NCBI RefSeq assembly: GCF_027257155.1
Contig: NZ_JAPWDU010000001.1
Span: forward strand, 372,001 to 436,000
Source: Cerasicoccus sp. TK19100
Lineage (GTDB): Bacteria > Verrucomicrobiota > Verrucomicrobiia > Opitutales > Cerasicoccaceae
Length of the DNA stretch: 64,000 nucleotides
Direction of reading: 5' to 3'
The position numbers and the translations under genes were made by a program. The notes beneath the pieces were generated by a model. It made no database searches. It was given only the letters and a program-made list of their open reading frames with translations, and was not told where the DNA came from. Below are positions 45,726 to 53,744 of this stretch, piece after piece (position 1 is the stretch's first letter; every line of letters begins with the position of its first letter).

Positions 45726-47720
45726 TTACGGGTTAAGAATCTCCGCTGAATCGACTATGACATCGTCGATATATAGGTGATAGCTCGCCGGCGTATCGCT
45801 GGAGCTAAAATAAACACGGTCAATGAAACTGACCGGATTGCGTAAGGCGGCACCTTGCAGGCATAGTGTTCCGTTAAGATAGATGTCGGCCAGGTCGGAG
45901 CCGGGATTGATAATCGCTTCGACCTGATGCCAGGTATTGGCCGGGATGGCACCGAGCACTATATCGCTGCCGCCTGATTGCCGATAAAGCAGGTTACCAG
46001 CGCCATCCGTGACGAGCTCGATCGCGGCGCTGTCTCCGGCTAGCACTTTCATGGCGTGTCCGTCGACAAGGCCGTTTTCACGGAACTCCCACGATACGGT
46101 CACGGGATTACTTTGCGGCACAAAGCTTTTCCAAAGACTTGGGTAGCCGCTGGTGTTTCCATCCCAGAGTTGAATGCATTTATCAGTGGCGCTGGTGATC
46201 TCACGCACGGCAACATTGGTGCTGCTGTCCAGTTTGTAAGTCCAGCTTTCCGGGCGGCTGTTGGTCGCCAATTCGTCAAAGGTCTCATGAAGCGCCGGTG
46301 TCAGGTTGGAAATAGCGATGTCATTCACGTAAAGGTGGTAGGTGTAGGACTCATCGCTTGTGCCAAACAAGATGCCGTCGAAGTAGTTTGCCGATGTTTG
46401 AAACGTAGCGCCGCTAAGGCGACGCACACCGTCGACATATACATCCGCGTGGCCTTTTGCCGGATCCACGACGAGATCGACGTCATACCATGCTCCCGTG
46501 GGAACGGCTTGCAGCACGTGATCACCATTGGCATCGCGATAGACGAGATTGCCACTGAGCGTGAGCAACTCAATCGCCGCATCGTTACCCGAGAGCAGCA
46601 CCATGTGATGCCCCTCGCCAAGCAATGATCCGCCGCCAGTTTGTTTGAAACTGAAGTGGGTGTTGAACGGTGCCGTGAGCTGGGGAATGCTGCGCCATGC
46701 CTCAATTTTTCCCAACGGATTACCGTCCCAAAACTGCATAGATTTATCAGCGGTACTGGGCGTCTCGCGGACGAAGACATTGGTCGTGGAATCGTTGTCC
46801 ACACTCCAACCAGTAGGCCAGGAGCCAGTGGTCATCGTGTCGTAGGTCTCGTTGAAAATTACATCGCCAAGGGTGGGCTGATGGTAGCCGGTTCCGTAGT
46901 CGCTCGGCTTGACCAGATTGAAGGCATTGGCGGGATTGCCGACGATGTAGGCAATGTCGTCGTAGAAAATTTCGCGCGTTTCGTTAGTGTCATAGTGAGT
47001 GTGGTCCCAGCAATACTGACCCCATTTTACATACGCGCCGTGGGTCATTCCCTCGTCAGTGTTCCAGGCACCGTTGCCGAGATTGATGCCGGTGTATTCG
47101 ACCGTGGGCGCGGATTCAGGAGCGCCGTCATACCATGCGAGCAGAATACCCGTTTCATTGCGGGAAAGTTTGCAGTAGAGGATGAAATCGTGCCACTCGC
47201 CCTTGGTCAGGCTGGGAGCGATCGTGGAATAAACGGTAACGGTTTTGCCGCCATTTCCGTTGCCATAGGCACCCTCCAGTATGAGCGCGCCCGTTGCCTC
47301 AACACCGACGGTGATCGTGATGTTTGTCGCGGGCAGGCTTGAGTGCCACGCATGAATCTGGCCTAAGACAACGGCTTTGCCCGGAGTGGGAAAGCTCTCT
47401 GGCGCATACAGGCTAAAGCCAAACCAGCCTTCGCCCGTGATGCGCTCCAAGTGGAAGCCGGAGGAGCCCTCGACGCCTTTACTCGAGCGATTGCCGTTAT
47501 AGAACTCGGAGTTCCAGACCAGGCGGTGCACTTTGTTGCCAGAGCGCGGGGAGAAGCCGATTGGTGTGATGATCTCTGAAATATTGCCAGAGATAACCTC
47601 TACATTAAAAGGAGACAGACTGACGTCCTCAAAGTCTTCATCAATAATTTGCGCATTGGCATAAATAAAACTGAGGGCGAACGATAAGCTAAGCCTAAGG
47701 ATTGCGGGGATGTATTTCAT
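45726..47720 (-). CDS. secreted polysaccharide lyase with two LamG-like repeats
   Basis: A 664-residue exported protein. The signal peptide MKYIPAILRLSLSFALSFIYANA sets the start at 47720; an ATG at 47744 is less suitable. Residues to about 270 resemble the heparin-lyase/glucuronan-lyase beta-jelly-roll family (PF14099-like): GNKVHRLVWNSEF, VVLGQIHAWH, KGEWHDFILYCKLS, GAYVKWGQYCW. Two similar lectin-like units follow (about 285-470 and 475-660), each beginning ETFDELxTxSxPxxW and ending YHLYVDDI. The substrate is an acidic glycan or glycosaminoglycan by family; the exact polymer is unknown. It is the first gene of the minus-strand operon and has a perfect operator-like palindrome upstream. 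Confidence 0.72.
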   Translation of the reverse strand: MKYIPAILRLSLSFALSFIYANAQIIDEDFEDVSLSPFNVEVISGNISEIITPIGFSPRSGNKVHRLVWNSEFYNGNRSSKGVEGSSGFHLERITGEGWFGFSLYAPESFPTPGKAVVLGQIHAWHSSLPATNITITVGVEATGALILEGAYGNGNGGKTVTVYSTIAPSLTKGEWHDFILYCKLSRNETGILLAWYDGAPESAPTVEYTGINLGNGAWNTDEGMTHGAYVKWGQYCWDHTHYDTNETREIFYDDIAYIVGNPANAFNLVKPSDYGTGYHQPTLGDVIFNETYDTMTTGSWPTGWSVDNDSTTNVFVRETPSTADKSMQFWDGNPLGKIEAWRSIPQLTAPFNTHFSFKQTGGGSLLGEGHHMVLLSGNDAAIELLTLSGNLVYRDANGDHVLQAVPTGAWYDVDLVVDPAKGHADVYVDGVRRLSGATFQTSANYFDGILFGTSDESYTYHLYVNDIAISNLTPALHETFDELATNSRPESWTYKLDSSTNVAVREITSATDKCIQLWDGNTSGYPSLWKSFVPQSNPVTVSWEFRENGLVDGHAMKVLAGDSAAIELVTDGAGNLLYRQSGGSDIVLGAIPANTWHQVEAIINPGSDLADIYLNGTLCLQGAALRNPVSFIDRVYFSSSDTPASYHLYIDDVIVDSAEILNP

Positions 47721-47780
47721 GGGGATCGGGGATACTTCCACCACCTAATTACAAACCCTCTTTAGCGGCAATATTCGGCC

Positions 47781-47798
47781 TGCTCAAACTGTTGAGCA
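47781..47798 (-). promoter_or_regulatory. candidate LacI-family operator upstream of the lyase operon
   Basis: TGCTCAAACTGTTGAGCA is a perfect 7+4+7 inverted repeat 60 nt upstream of the lyase start codon. Near-identical sites lie at 33552 and 30262; relative to the gene they serve, all three read CAACAGTTTGAGCA. Confidence 0.65.
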
Positions 47799-47944
47799 TT
47801 GTTCAGATACCCATTGGATCAGTGGTCGAGCTTACGTAAATCAGTCCGCATCGCTCTCTGGGCTACAAAGACCAATCCAGTTCGCCCCAAAAGAAATCCA
47901 AATACTGTACTAACGTATGGGCTACGTTTGGCCTACGGCCTCTC

Positions 47945-48303
47945 CCCGGCGATAGCCTCAGTCGTCGTTTTTCTGAACGAATTTGATGCACAACTGACGG
48001 ATGGCTTGCATGCGGTTTTGCCCTTTGGTGTTAACCGTGCGCTTTGCCGCGTATTTAAGCGCGATCAGGCAGCGATGCCATGCGATCAGGTTTTCGGCGT
48101 GACCAAATTGGCGTATTTTTCGAGCTGGTTTTTGCCGAGTTTTTGGCTTTTTCGACGAGGCTGCGACGCTCGCAGTCGTTCAGTGCGAGTTTCTTACCAG
48201 TGGTGTCGAACTGCTGTTTGAGCGCTCGATTCTCCTCATGCAGATACTCAATAACATCCTGTTGTTTTCGGTTCATCCAACCAGCCAACGTTGCTAGAAT
48301 CAT
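47945..48303 (-). pseudogene. decayed IS transposase/integrase fragment (N-terminal part)
   Basis: Read on the minus strand with two single-base shifts, the segment gives MILATLAGWMNRKQQDVIE, then ENRALKQQF, ALNDCERRSLVEKAK, LGKNQLEKYANLVTPKT and LIAWHRCLIALKY, followed by FVQKNDD-stop-GYRR. This is the usual order of the N-terminus of a common rve-type transposase (EENRxLxxQL, LxxxERRxL, TPxTLxxWHRxL, WGYRRI). The faults are a base lost after GCCAAAAA, a second before CTGATCGC and a TGG to TGA stop at the WGYRRI tryptophan. The catalytic rve domain is missing and no terminal inverted repeats are apparent. Confidence 0.7.
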
Positions 48304-48487
48304 TCGTGCTTGCGTCTTCAAGGCAGGAATTTCTAGAGTTTTGTATAAAGGCTTACAATCAGCTTGTTCATCCTGTGCGGCGTAAGTTTGCGCCCACCAC
48401 GTTGCCAATCATGTAATCTAGCATTGCTCGATGCTGGCCTGCAAACAGGGTAATAACCCTCGACGAAAGTCCGCAACTGATCCTTTA

Positions 48488-48565
48488 TGGTCGGGCTGAG
48501 AGGATTCGAACCTCCGACCCCTACACCCCCAGTGTAGTGCGCTAACCAGACTGCGCTACAGCCCG
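48488..48565 (-). tRNA. tRNA-Pro (anticodon GGG)
   Basis: The minus strand folds into a complete cloverleaf: acceptor CGGGCTG with CAGCCCG, D arm AGCGC..GCGC, anticodon stem CTACA/TGTAG with loop CTGGGGG (anticodon GGG), T arm with GGTTCGAATCC, discriminator A and an encoded CCA. It reads proline codon CCC. Confidence 0.95.
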
Positions 48566-48865
48566 CCAAAAAACGGAAAGGACGAAAACATGACACCTGA
48601 CGCCCCTTGTCAACCTATTCTTGGCGGGAAATTCGTTGGCTTTCGCTTTAAGCCCTAAAAATAAGAAGGGGTCGACGGAAACCCCGAAACGTCGACCCCT
48701 TAACAATTGGTGACTTCGCATTAGCGGAAGCCGCCTTCGATTAAGTTTAAGCATCGCTTGTGCCAATTCTCGGGAGTTTGTCGATTTGGCCAATATTTAC
48801 TCGAATTGGTTGGTGCTTTGGAGTTGGACAAACAAATTTTTTACAATAGAGTCTTAATCCTATTT
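48566..48865. other. 300-nt stretch without supported gene
   Basis: Between tRNA-Pro and the hybrid kinase I see no gene I can support. It holds the 12-bp stem hairpin at 48666-48701 and, presumably, the promoters of the tRNA (leftward) and the kinase (rightward). Confidence 0.5.
48666..48701 (-). terminator. 12-bp stem hairpin, terminator-like on the minus strand
   Basis: AAGGGGTCGACG pairs perfectly with CGTCGACCCCTT around a 12-nt loop. On the minus strand it is followed by TCTTATTTTTAG, as in an intrinsic terminator. No gene on that strand is evident upstream, so a small unrecognised transcript is possible. Confidence 0.5.
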
Positions 48866-51223
48866 ATGGCCGAGATCTCATCAATCGACGCCTCGGTGCG
48901 GCTGTTGTTGGTCGGCGAGTGCGCTGAGCATTTTTCCCCAACACGAGTTGCTGGCTATACTTGCGTCAATTGCCCTGCAGAACTGGCTAGTGTTGCGAAA
49001 GCCGTTCGCAGCCAAAGGGATAGCGATTGGGTCGTGGTCGCGCCGGTTGCGCTTTTTAACGTAGATGGGGCCCGTGAAATATTTGCCTCTCTGCGAAAAA
49101 GTGCAGCGATTCTCGGTTTAGGCGAAGGAACTGAGCAAAATGCTTCATTCACTTTTTACGATGCATTATTGCCTGTAACGGCGATGGATGTGGGCACAGT
49201 CACGCTTTCGGCTTTAGCTGAGTTGGCGCGAGCACGTCGACAGTTGAAAAAGATGGAGGCGGACTTCGAGCAGCAAGTCCGGATGATGGATCAGGTGTCG
49301 ATGGCTATTATTGGCACGGATCTGAGCGGTAATATCAAGGCTTGGAACAATCGCGCGGAGACGATGTTTGGCTTTGAAAGTGATGAATGTCTGGGGCAGC
49401 CGCTCAGTGCTGTTTTCCAGAAGGGCCGCTCGTCGGATTTCAACATGCACACCTTGTTGGAACCGCTGCTGATTCATGACCGCCATCAATTTGAGACAGA
49501 TATCCGACGACGTAATGGCGAGTACCTGCCGATTCAAGTCTCCCTGAGCCTGGAAAAAAATAACCACGGCGACATCGTTGGCATCATTTGCTGTTGTCGG
49601 GACATCAGTTTGCGTCGTCGCGTGGAAGGCGAGCGGCGGGAAGCTTTTCAACGGATGACATTTTTCATTGAAAGCATGCCGCTGGGCTTCATTGAGTGGG
49701 ATATCAATGGGGACATCCTGGCATGGAATCAGTCTTCGGAACAGATTTTCGGTTACAGTCAGCGAGAGGCAATTGGCCAGTCATTTTCAATGTTGATTGA
49801 AAAGTCCTTCACCGAAAACGCGCGTGGCATTTTTAATCAGATGCGCGAACGTAAAGGTGGAGTGCAGAGTCGCAATAACAACATAACACGCGATGGTCGG
49901 GTGATCATCTGCGACTGGACCAACTCCGCGCTCATCGATGATAAAGGCAACGTCGTTGGGTTTGCTTCGATTGTCTCTGACGTTACTGAGCAAATTCAGA
50001 TCGAGGAGGAGCTAAAGGCGTCACGAGAATCCGCCTTTGCCGCGAACCGAAGTAAAGATGAATTCCTCGCGGTGATGAGCCATGAGGTGCGGACGCCAAT
50101 GAACTCTATCATCGGCTTCGCTGACTTGCTCATGGAGTCACTGGAGGACGATGAGCAGGGCGAATTGGTAAACATCATTAAGGCCAATGCGTTTAACCTG
50201 CTGGAGTTGATTAATAATGTCCTGAACTACAGTCGCCTGGAGGCGGGCGAGGTCAACCTCATGCAGCAGGAGACGGATTTGATCGCGCTGTTCCATGAGA
50301 TTGAGGAGGTTACACAGGCTGAAGCTAAGGAGAAGGGCTTGACGTTTGCTGTCGAGTTCATGCCGGAGACGCCGCATCAGGTCATGGCCGACCATTCGGA
50401 GTTGCGGCAGGTCTTACTCAACTTGACTGCGAATGCGTTGAAATTCACACAACGTGGGGGAGTGGTGATCACAATCAGCGCCAAGCCCTTACCGGGGGCA
50501 GATCCGTGGTCTTGGGAGCTGCTTTTCGCGGTGAAGGACACCGGAATCGGCATTGCACAGGCCGATCAGGGAAAGCTCTTCCAGTCATTCACGCAGTTGG
50601 ACTCCAGCTCTACACGACGCTTCGGCGGCACGGGATTAGGGCTGGCGATTTGCCGCCGTATCGTGGAGCTTTGGTCGGGGAAGATTTGGGCAGAAAGCAA
50701 TGTCGATGAAGGCTCTACGTTTTTCTTCACCCTGCCGACGACGGAGTGTCAGCGCGAAGGCCATCGCCGCAATAGCGATGTTCCATATGAGGAGATCGAG
50801 GATCATCGGTTTGCGGAAATTTTCCCTCTGCAGATACTGCTCGTGAGTAACACCAATGCGACGGTGGAAGTAGTGGAGAAGATTATGGCCAGTCTCGGCT
50901 ATGAAATCGGTATTCAGCAGGACGGCATTGAAGCGATCAGCCACATGCAGGACGCTGCCTATGACATCATCTTGATCGATGATGACTTGAGTGATTTTTC
51001 GAGCGCCGAAATGCTGGAGATCATAAAGACGGGTCAAGCTGGAGCGCAGAACGAGACTGCGCACCTGATCGCTCTCATCGAGAAAGGTCCGCAGAACAAA
51101 GACTCTTCGCCGTCCGTCTCATTGCAGGTTGAGGTCGTGAACAAGCCGATCATCGCGCGCAACATTCGTATGGCGCTGCGCAAGATCGCTATTGGCCGCG
51201 ACGTGGCGAAGTCCAAGCACTAA
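48866..51223 (+). CDS. hybrid sensor histidine kinase (PAS-PAS-HisKA-HATPase-REC)
   Basis: A 785-residue two-component sensor without evident membrane spans. An unassigned N-terminal region (about 1-130) is followed by a short coiled coil, PAS 1 (QVSMAIIGTDLSGNIKAWN) and PAS 2 (SMPLGFIEWDINGDILAWN). HisKA has the phospho-acceptor H406 in FLAVMSHEVRTPMNSIIGF; the ATPase domain has the N box LLNLTANALKF, G1 DTGIGIA and G2 GTGLGLAI. The C-terminal receiver-like domain keeps LIDDDLSDF and VVNKPI, but the N-terminal acidic pair is replaced by VSNTN. It is probably a cytoplasmic sensor. The ATG at 48866 is preferred; an open frame starts at 48758. Single gene. Confidence 0.9.
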   Translation: MAEISSIDASVRLLLVGECAEHFSPTRVAGYTCVNCPAELASVAKAVRSQRDSDWVVVAPVALFNVDGAREIFASLRKSAAILGLGEGTEQNASFTFYDALLPVTAMDVGTVTLSALAELARARRQLKKMEADFEQQVRMMDQVSMAIIGTDLSGNIKAWNNRAETMFGFESDECLGQPLSAVFQKGRSSDFNMHTLLEPLLIHDRHQFETDIRRRNGEYLPIQVSLSLEKNNHGDIVGIICCCRDISLRRRVEGERREAFQRMTFFIESMPLGFIEWDINGDILAWNQSSEQIFGYSQREAIGQSFSMLIEKSFTENARGIFNQMRERKGGVQSRNNNITRDGRVIICDWTNSALIDDKGNVVGFASIVSDVTEQIQIEEELKASRESAFAANRSKDEFLAVMSHEVRTPMNSIIGFADLLMESLEDDEQGELVNIIKANAFNLLELINNVLNYSRLEAGEVNLMQQETDLIALFHEIEEVTQAEAKEKGLTFAVEFMPETPHQVMADHSELRQVLLNLTANALKFTQRGGVVITISAKPLPGADPWSWELLFAVKDTGIGIAQADQGKLFQSFTQLDSSSTRRFGGTGLGLAICRRIVELWSGKIWAESNVDEGSTFFFTLPTTECQREGHRRNSDVPYEEIEDHRFAEIFPLQILLVSNTNATVEVVEKIMASLGYEIGIQQDGIEAISHMQDAAYDIILIDDDLSDFSSAEMLEIIKTGQAGAQNETAHLIALIEKGPQNKDSSPSVSLQVEVVNKPIIARNIRMALRKIAIGRDVAKSKH

Positions 51224-51234
51224 GACGAGCTGAC

Positions 51235-52428
51235 TTAAGCGGTGACTTCAGTTCTGTGTGCGCCGGGCCCGGTTTGGGTGTGGAAAAAGGTAGCCTGCTG
51301 GCCGAATTTATCCTGATAGGCTTGGACATTTTTCTCGGCCTGCTTTTGGTCGAAGGCGGAATTCGTCACGGCCATTACGGCACCCCCAAAACCACCACCC
51401 GTCAGGCGTGCTCCCCAGACATTGTCCGTTCGGCGCAGCTCGTCAACCAGCAGGTCGAGCTCGGCGATGCTGTTTTCAAAGTTGATGCGCGAGCTGTCGT
51501 GCGATTCAAACAGCATTTTACCGACCGCGCGCATATCGCCGGATTTTAGCGCGAGCTCAACGGCGCGGACACGTTCGCACTCACCTACGATGTGGCGTGC
51601 GCGGCGGAGCAGCACATCGCCAAGTAGAGCGTGGTTTGCCTCAAGTTGCTCGGAATTCACCTGTGCCAGGCAGGTAATGTTGGGTAGCGCGGCCTGCAGC
51701 CGTTTGACCGACTCCATGCATTCGCGGTGACGCTCGCCATACAGCGAGTCTACAAGGGAGTGCTTTTTCGCGGTGTTAAAAACCCAGAAGTGTACGTCTT
51801 GGGGGAGGGGGAGGCGGTTGAATTCCTCGCGCTCGCAATCGATCTTCACCAGGCAATCGACGTCGCCAAAGGCGGACACGCCTTGGTCAAGTATACCGCA
51901 TGGCATGCCAACAAAGTTGTTTTCGGCACGACGGCCTACGCGGGCCATATCGGCGCGCTCCAGTTCAAAATCGAACAGCGCGCTCATGCCATAGCCGCAG
52001 GACAGCTCGAATGCGGCGCTGCTGCTGAGGCCGGCACCCGGCGGCAAGTCGCTATCCACCGCCATATCGAAACCGTGAGGTGTTTTCATGCCGGCATCAA
52101 TAAGCTCTTTCAAGACGCCGAGAGCGTAGTTGGCCCAGGAGTCTTCACCGGTAAGCGGGGTGATCGAATCGAGATTCGTGATCGTTTCGCGGTCCATTGT
52201 GGCGCTCCAGAGGTGTACTTGCCGATCGGCACGCGGTGCCAGGGCTACGGAAATGCGCCGATCCACGGAGACGCCGAGCACGGGCCCGCCATTGTAGTCG
52301 GTGTGGTTCCCGATAAATTCCAGGCGGCCCGGGGCTTGAGCGGAGACCGCTGGTTCGCGGTCAAATTTTTGGGTAAACTGCTGATTGATCACGCAACCCA
52401 AGGAATGGCTCGCTGCCGAAGTGATCAA
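51235..52428 (-). CDS. galK: galactokinase (GHMP kinase)
   Basis: A 397-residue sugar kinase that phosphorylates galactose at C1 in the Leloir pathway. The galactokinase signature reads GRLEFIGNHTDYNGG, with Asn where E. coli-type enzymes have Glu (IGEHTDY). The GHMP ATP-binding motif is LPPGAGLSSSAAFELS, and the C-terminal motif LTGGGFGGAVMAV is present. GILDQGVSAFG carries the putative catalytic Asp. The substitution at the signature suggests a variant group; a related sugar 1-kinase role cannot be excluded. It ends 12 nt from the convergent kinase gene. Cytoplasmic. No other gal gene lies in the window. Confidence 0.85.
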   Translation of the reverse strand: MITSAASHSLGCVINQQFTQKFDREPAVSAQAPGRLEFIGNHTDYNGGPVLGVSVDRRISVALAPRADRQVHLWSATMDRETITNLDSITPLTGEDSWANYALGVLKELIDAGMKTPHGFDMAVDSDLPPGAGLSSSAAFELSCGYGMSALFDFELERADMARVGRRAENNFVGMPCGILDQGVSAFGDVDCLVKIDCEREEFNRLPLPQDVHFWVFNTAKKHSLVDSLYGERHRECMESVKRLQAALPNITCLAQVNSEQLEANHALLGDVLLRRARHIVGECERVRAVELALKSGDMRAVGKMLFESHDSSRINFENSIAELDLLVDELRRTDNVWGARLTGGGFGGAVMAVTNSAFDQKQAEKNVQAYQDKFGQQATFFHTQTGPGAHRTEVTA

Positions 52429-52489
52429 ATCAAAAAATCAACTTTTGCTAAGGGCTTTGCAGCGCTACAGAGGTTACTTGGGAACGCCA

Positions 52490-52513
52490 AAGGCCAACCA
52501 GCAGGTTGGCCTT
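52490..52513 (-). terminator. hairpin after the EF-hand gene
   Basis: AAGGCCAACC pairs with GGTTGGCCTT around the loop AGCA. It lies between the stop of the EF-hand gene and the galactokinase start. There is no T run, so it may be a processing or attenuation structure. Confidence 0.5.
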
Positions 52514-52536
52514 GAGGCTAATTCCTGGCGTGAGTA

Positions 52537-52800
52537 TTATTGCTCGCCTTCCGGGGGAGCGTCTTTTTTGGGCTTCTTCTCGCCCTTGATGATAATTGCT
52601 TTGTCGGTGAGGGCTTTGGCGAGTTCGTCCGCGGAGAGTGATCCGTCGCCGTTGGTGTCGTATTTCTCGATGAGGGCGGTTGCCTTTTTCTCGGCAGATT
52701 TCTGAGCTTTATCAGCCTTGTCGCCTTCTGCGTGGGCGATTGTTGCGCCAAAAATGGCAAAACTAAGGGTCAGCAGACCGAGGGTTTGAGTTAACTTCAT
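52537..52800 (-). CDS. small exported EF-hand protein
   Basis: An 87-residue protein with a signal peptide (MKLTQTLGLLTLSFAIFGATIAHA), fixing the start at 52800. The mature part has one canonical calcium loop, DTNGDGSLSADE, within IEKYDTNGDGSLSADELAKAL, followed by a Lys/Pro-rich tail. Single-EF-hand exported proteins may bind calcium in pairs; the role is unknown. It lies upstream of galactokinase on the same strand, with the hairpin at 52490 between them. Confidence 0.75.
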   Translation of the reverse strand: MKLTQTLGLLTLSFAIFGATIAHAEGDKADKAQKSAEKKATALIEKYDTNGDGSLSADELAKALTDKAIIIKGEKKPKKDAPPEGEQ

Positions 52801-53046
52801 GTCGTTTATGTTCGCCTTGCCAGCCAACACCGCAACCCGTAGCAGGCGTCATGCACTGCGACCCACGTGTGAAGGCTGGAAAGCTAAGATATATATAACC
52901 TCAAATATCTGAAATTGTTGATGCTGGAATGCAGATTTTTTCGAAATATGCGTAGCCAGCCTGGAGCGCAGGCTAATTACCAAATTTCGGCCTGGTCGCT
53001 TTGCTAAGTGCCTGATATGCAAAGACTTGATTGCTGTAGGTGCCCC
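52801..53046. other. intergenic stretch without supported gene
   Basis: Between the EF-hand gene and the HU terminator I see no gene. The stretch is AT-richer than average (TAAGATATATATAACC near 52884) and probably holds the EF-hand promoter. Confidence 0.5.
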
Positions 53047-53079
53047 AAAAAAAACCCGCGCCATGAAGCGCGGGTTTTT
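53047..53079 (-). terminator. bidirectional terminator after the HU gene
   Basis: AAAAACCCGCGC pairs with GCGCGGGTTTTT around the loop CATGAA; a run of eight A on the plus strand gives the T tail on the minus strand for the HU transcript. Confidence 0.9.
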
Positions 53080-53101
53080 AAGTGAGATAATCTCGTAGGG
53101 G

Positions 53102-53383
53102 TTAGGCAATCAGAGCCTTGAGGCCGGTGCCGGGCTTGAACTTGACCGTCTTGGAGGCCTTGATCTTGATCTTTTCCTTAGTCTTGGGGTTGACACCCAT
53201 GCGAGCGGCGCGCTTGGCGACAGTGAAGGTGCCGAAACCGATGAGCTGAACGCCCGTCTTGTCCTTCTTAAGGCCCTTCTTGATCGCATCGAGCACTGCT
53301 TCTACGGAGCGTTCGGCTGCTGCCTTGGTGGCATCCTTGCCGAGATTCTTTTGTACTTCGATGACCAGTTCTGCTTTATTCAT
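53102..53383 (-). CDS. HU family DNA-binding protein
   Basis: A 93-residue histone-like protein. It has the HU/IHF fold text MNKAELVIEVQKNLGKDATKAAAERSVEAVLDAI, GVQLIGFGTFTVAKRAARMGVNPKTKEKIKIKASKTVKFKPGTGLK, with the arm motif GVNPKTKEKIKI. It binds and bends DNA and compacts the nucleoid. Asn-Pro at the arm tip is present. It is a single gene with a strong terminator. HU rather than IHF is suggested by the basic composition and the ending FKPGTGLK; the paralogue cannot be named. Confidence 0.93.
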   Translation of the reverse strand: MNKAELVIEVQKNLGKDATKAAAERSVEAVLDAIKKGLKKDKTGVQLIGFGTFTVAKRAARMGVNPKTKEKIKIKASKTVKFKPGTGLKALIA

Positions 53384-53512
53384 ATCTATTTAGATTAGGA
53401 TTTTTGCGTTAGTATAATGGTGTTTAACCGCAGCCCTTATGACTCTTTCCGAGCATGCTCGTCAACGAAATTAGCACAAGAAAGTGCATTTTTTTTATTT
53501 TTTGAAACGGCT

Positions 53513-53743
53513 CTAGCCTTTTTCTGGTGGGCGATCTAGAGGATTAATCCCTTGACTCCCGCTTATCAAAAGGGTTAACAAGTGTTCCATCGCCTCAACC
53601 CGCTTTATGCCACGTTCTCGGGCGATCTGTTCGGACCGTTTCAATAGCTGGCGGGCCATCTGCCTTGCCTGCGCTTCCGGTGCCCCCAGGCGCTGGCATA
53701 GCTGCGTTAAGCTTTCTTCGTTCTGACCTGCGTCGTCATCCAT
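53513..53743 (-). CDS. small hypothetical protein downstream of ygfZ
   Basis: A 76-residue acidic protein (MDDDAGQNEESLTQLCQRL) rich in Gln, Arg and Leu, predicted mainly helical, with no signal peptide. I do not recognise a family. It starts 1 nt after the ygfZ stop (TGAAATG), so it is very likely translated from the same message. Possible roles include an accessory in the same pathway, but nothing in its sequence shows this. Confidence 0.6.
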   Translation of the reverse strand: MDDDAGQNEESLTQLCQRLGAPEAQARQMARQLLKRSEQIARERGIKRVEAMEHLLTLLISGSQGINPLDRPPEKG

Positions 53744-53744
53744 T

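Noticed and set aside
48542-48793. Small minus-strand frame next to tRNA-Pro
   Set aside because: It runs into the tRNA gene and through the hairpin at 48666; only its first 25 residues look protein-like, and I know no family.
53513-53743. Reading the small gene after ygfZ as a toxin-antitoxin component
   Set aside because: No partner gene and no DNA-binding or toxin motif; only its coupling to ygfZ is supported.
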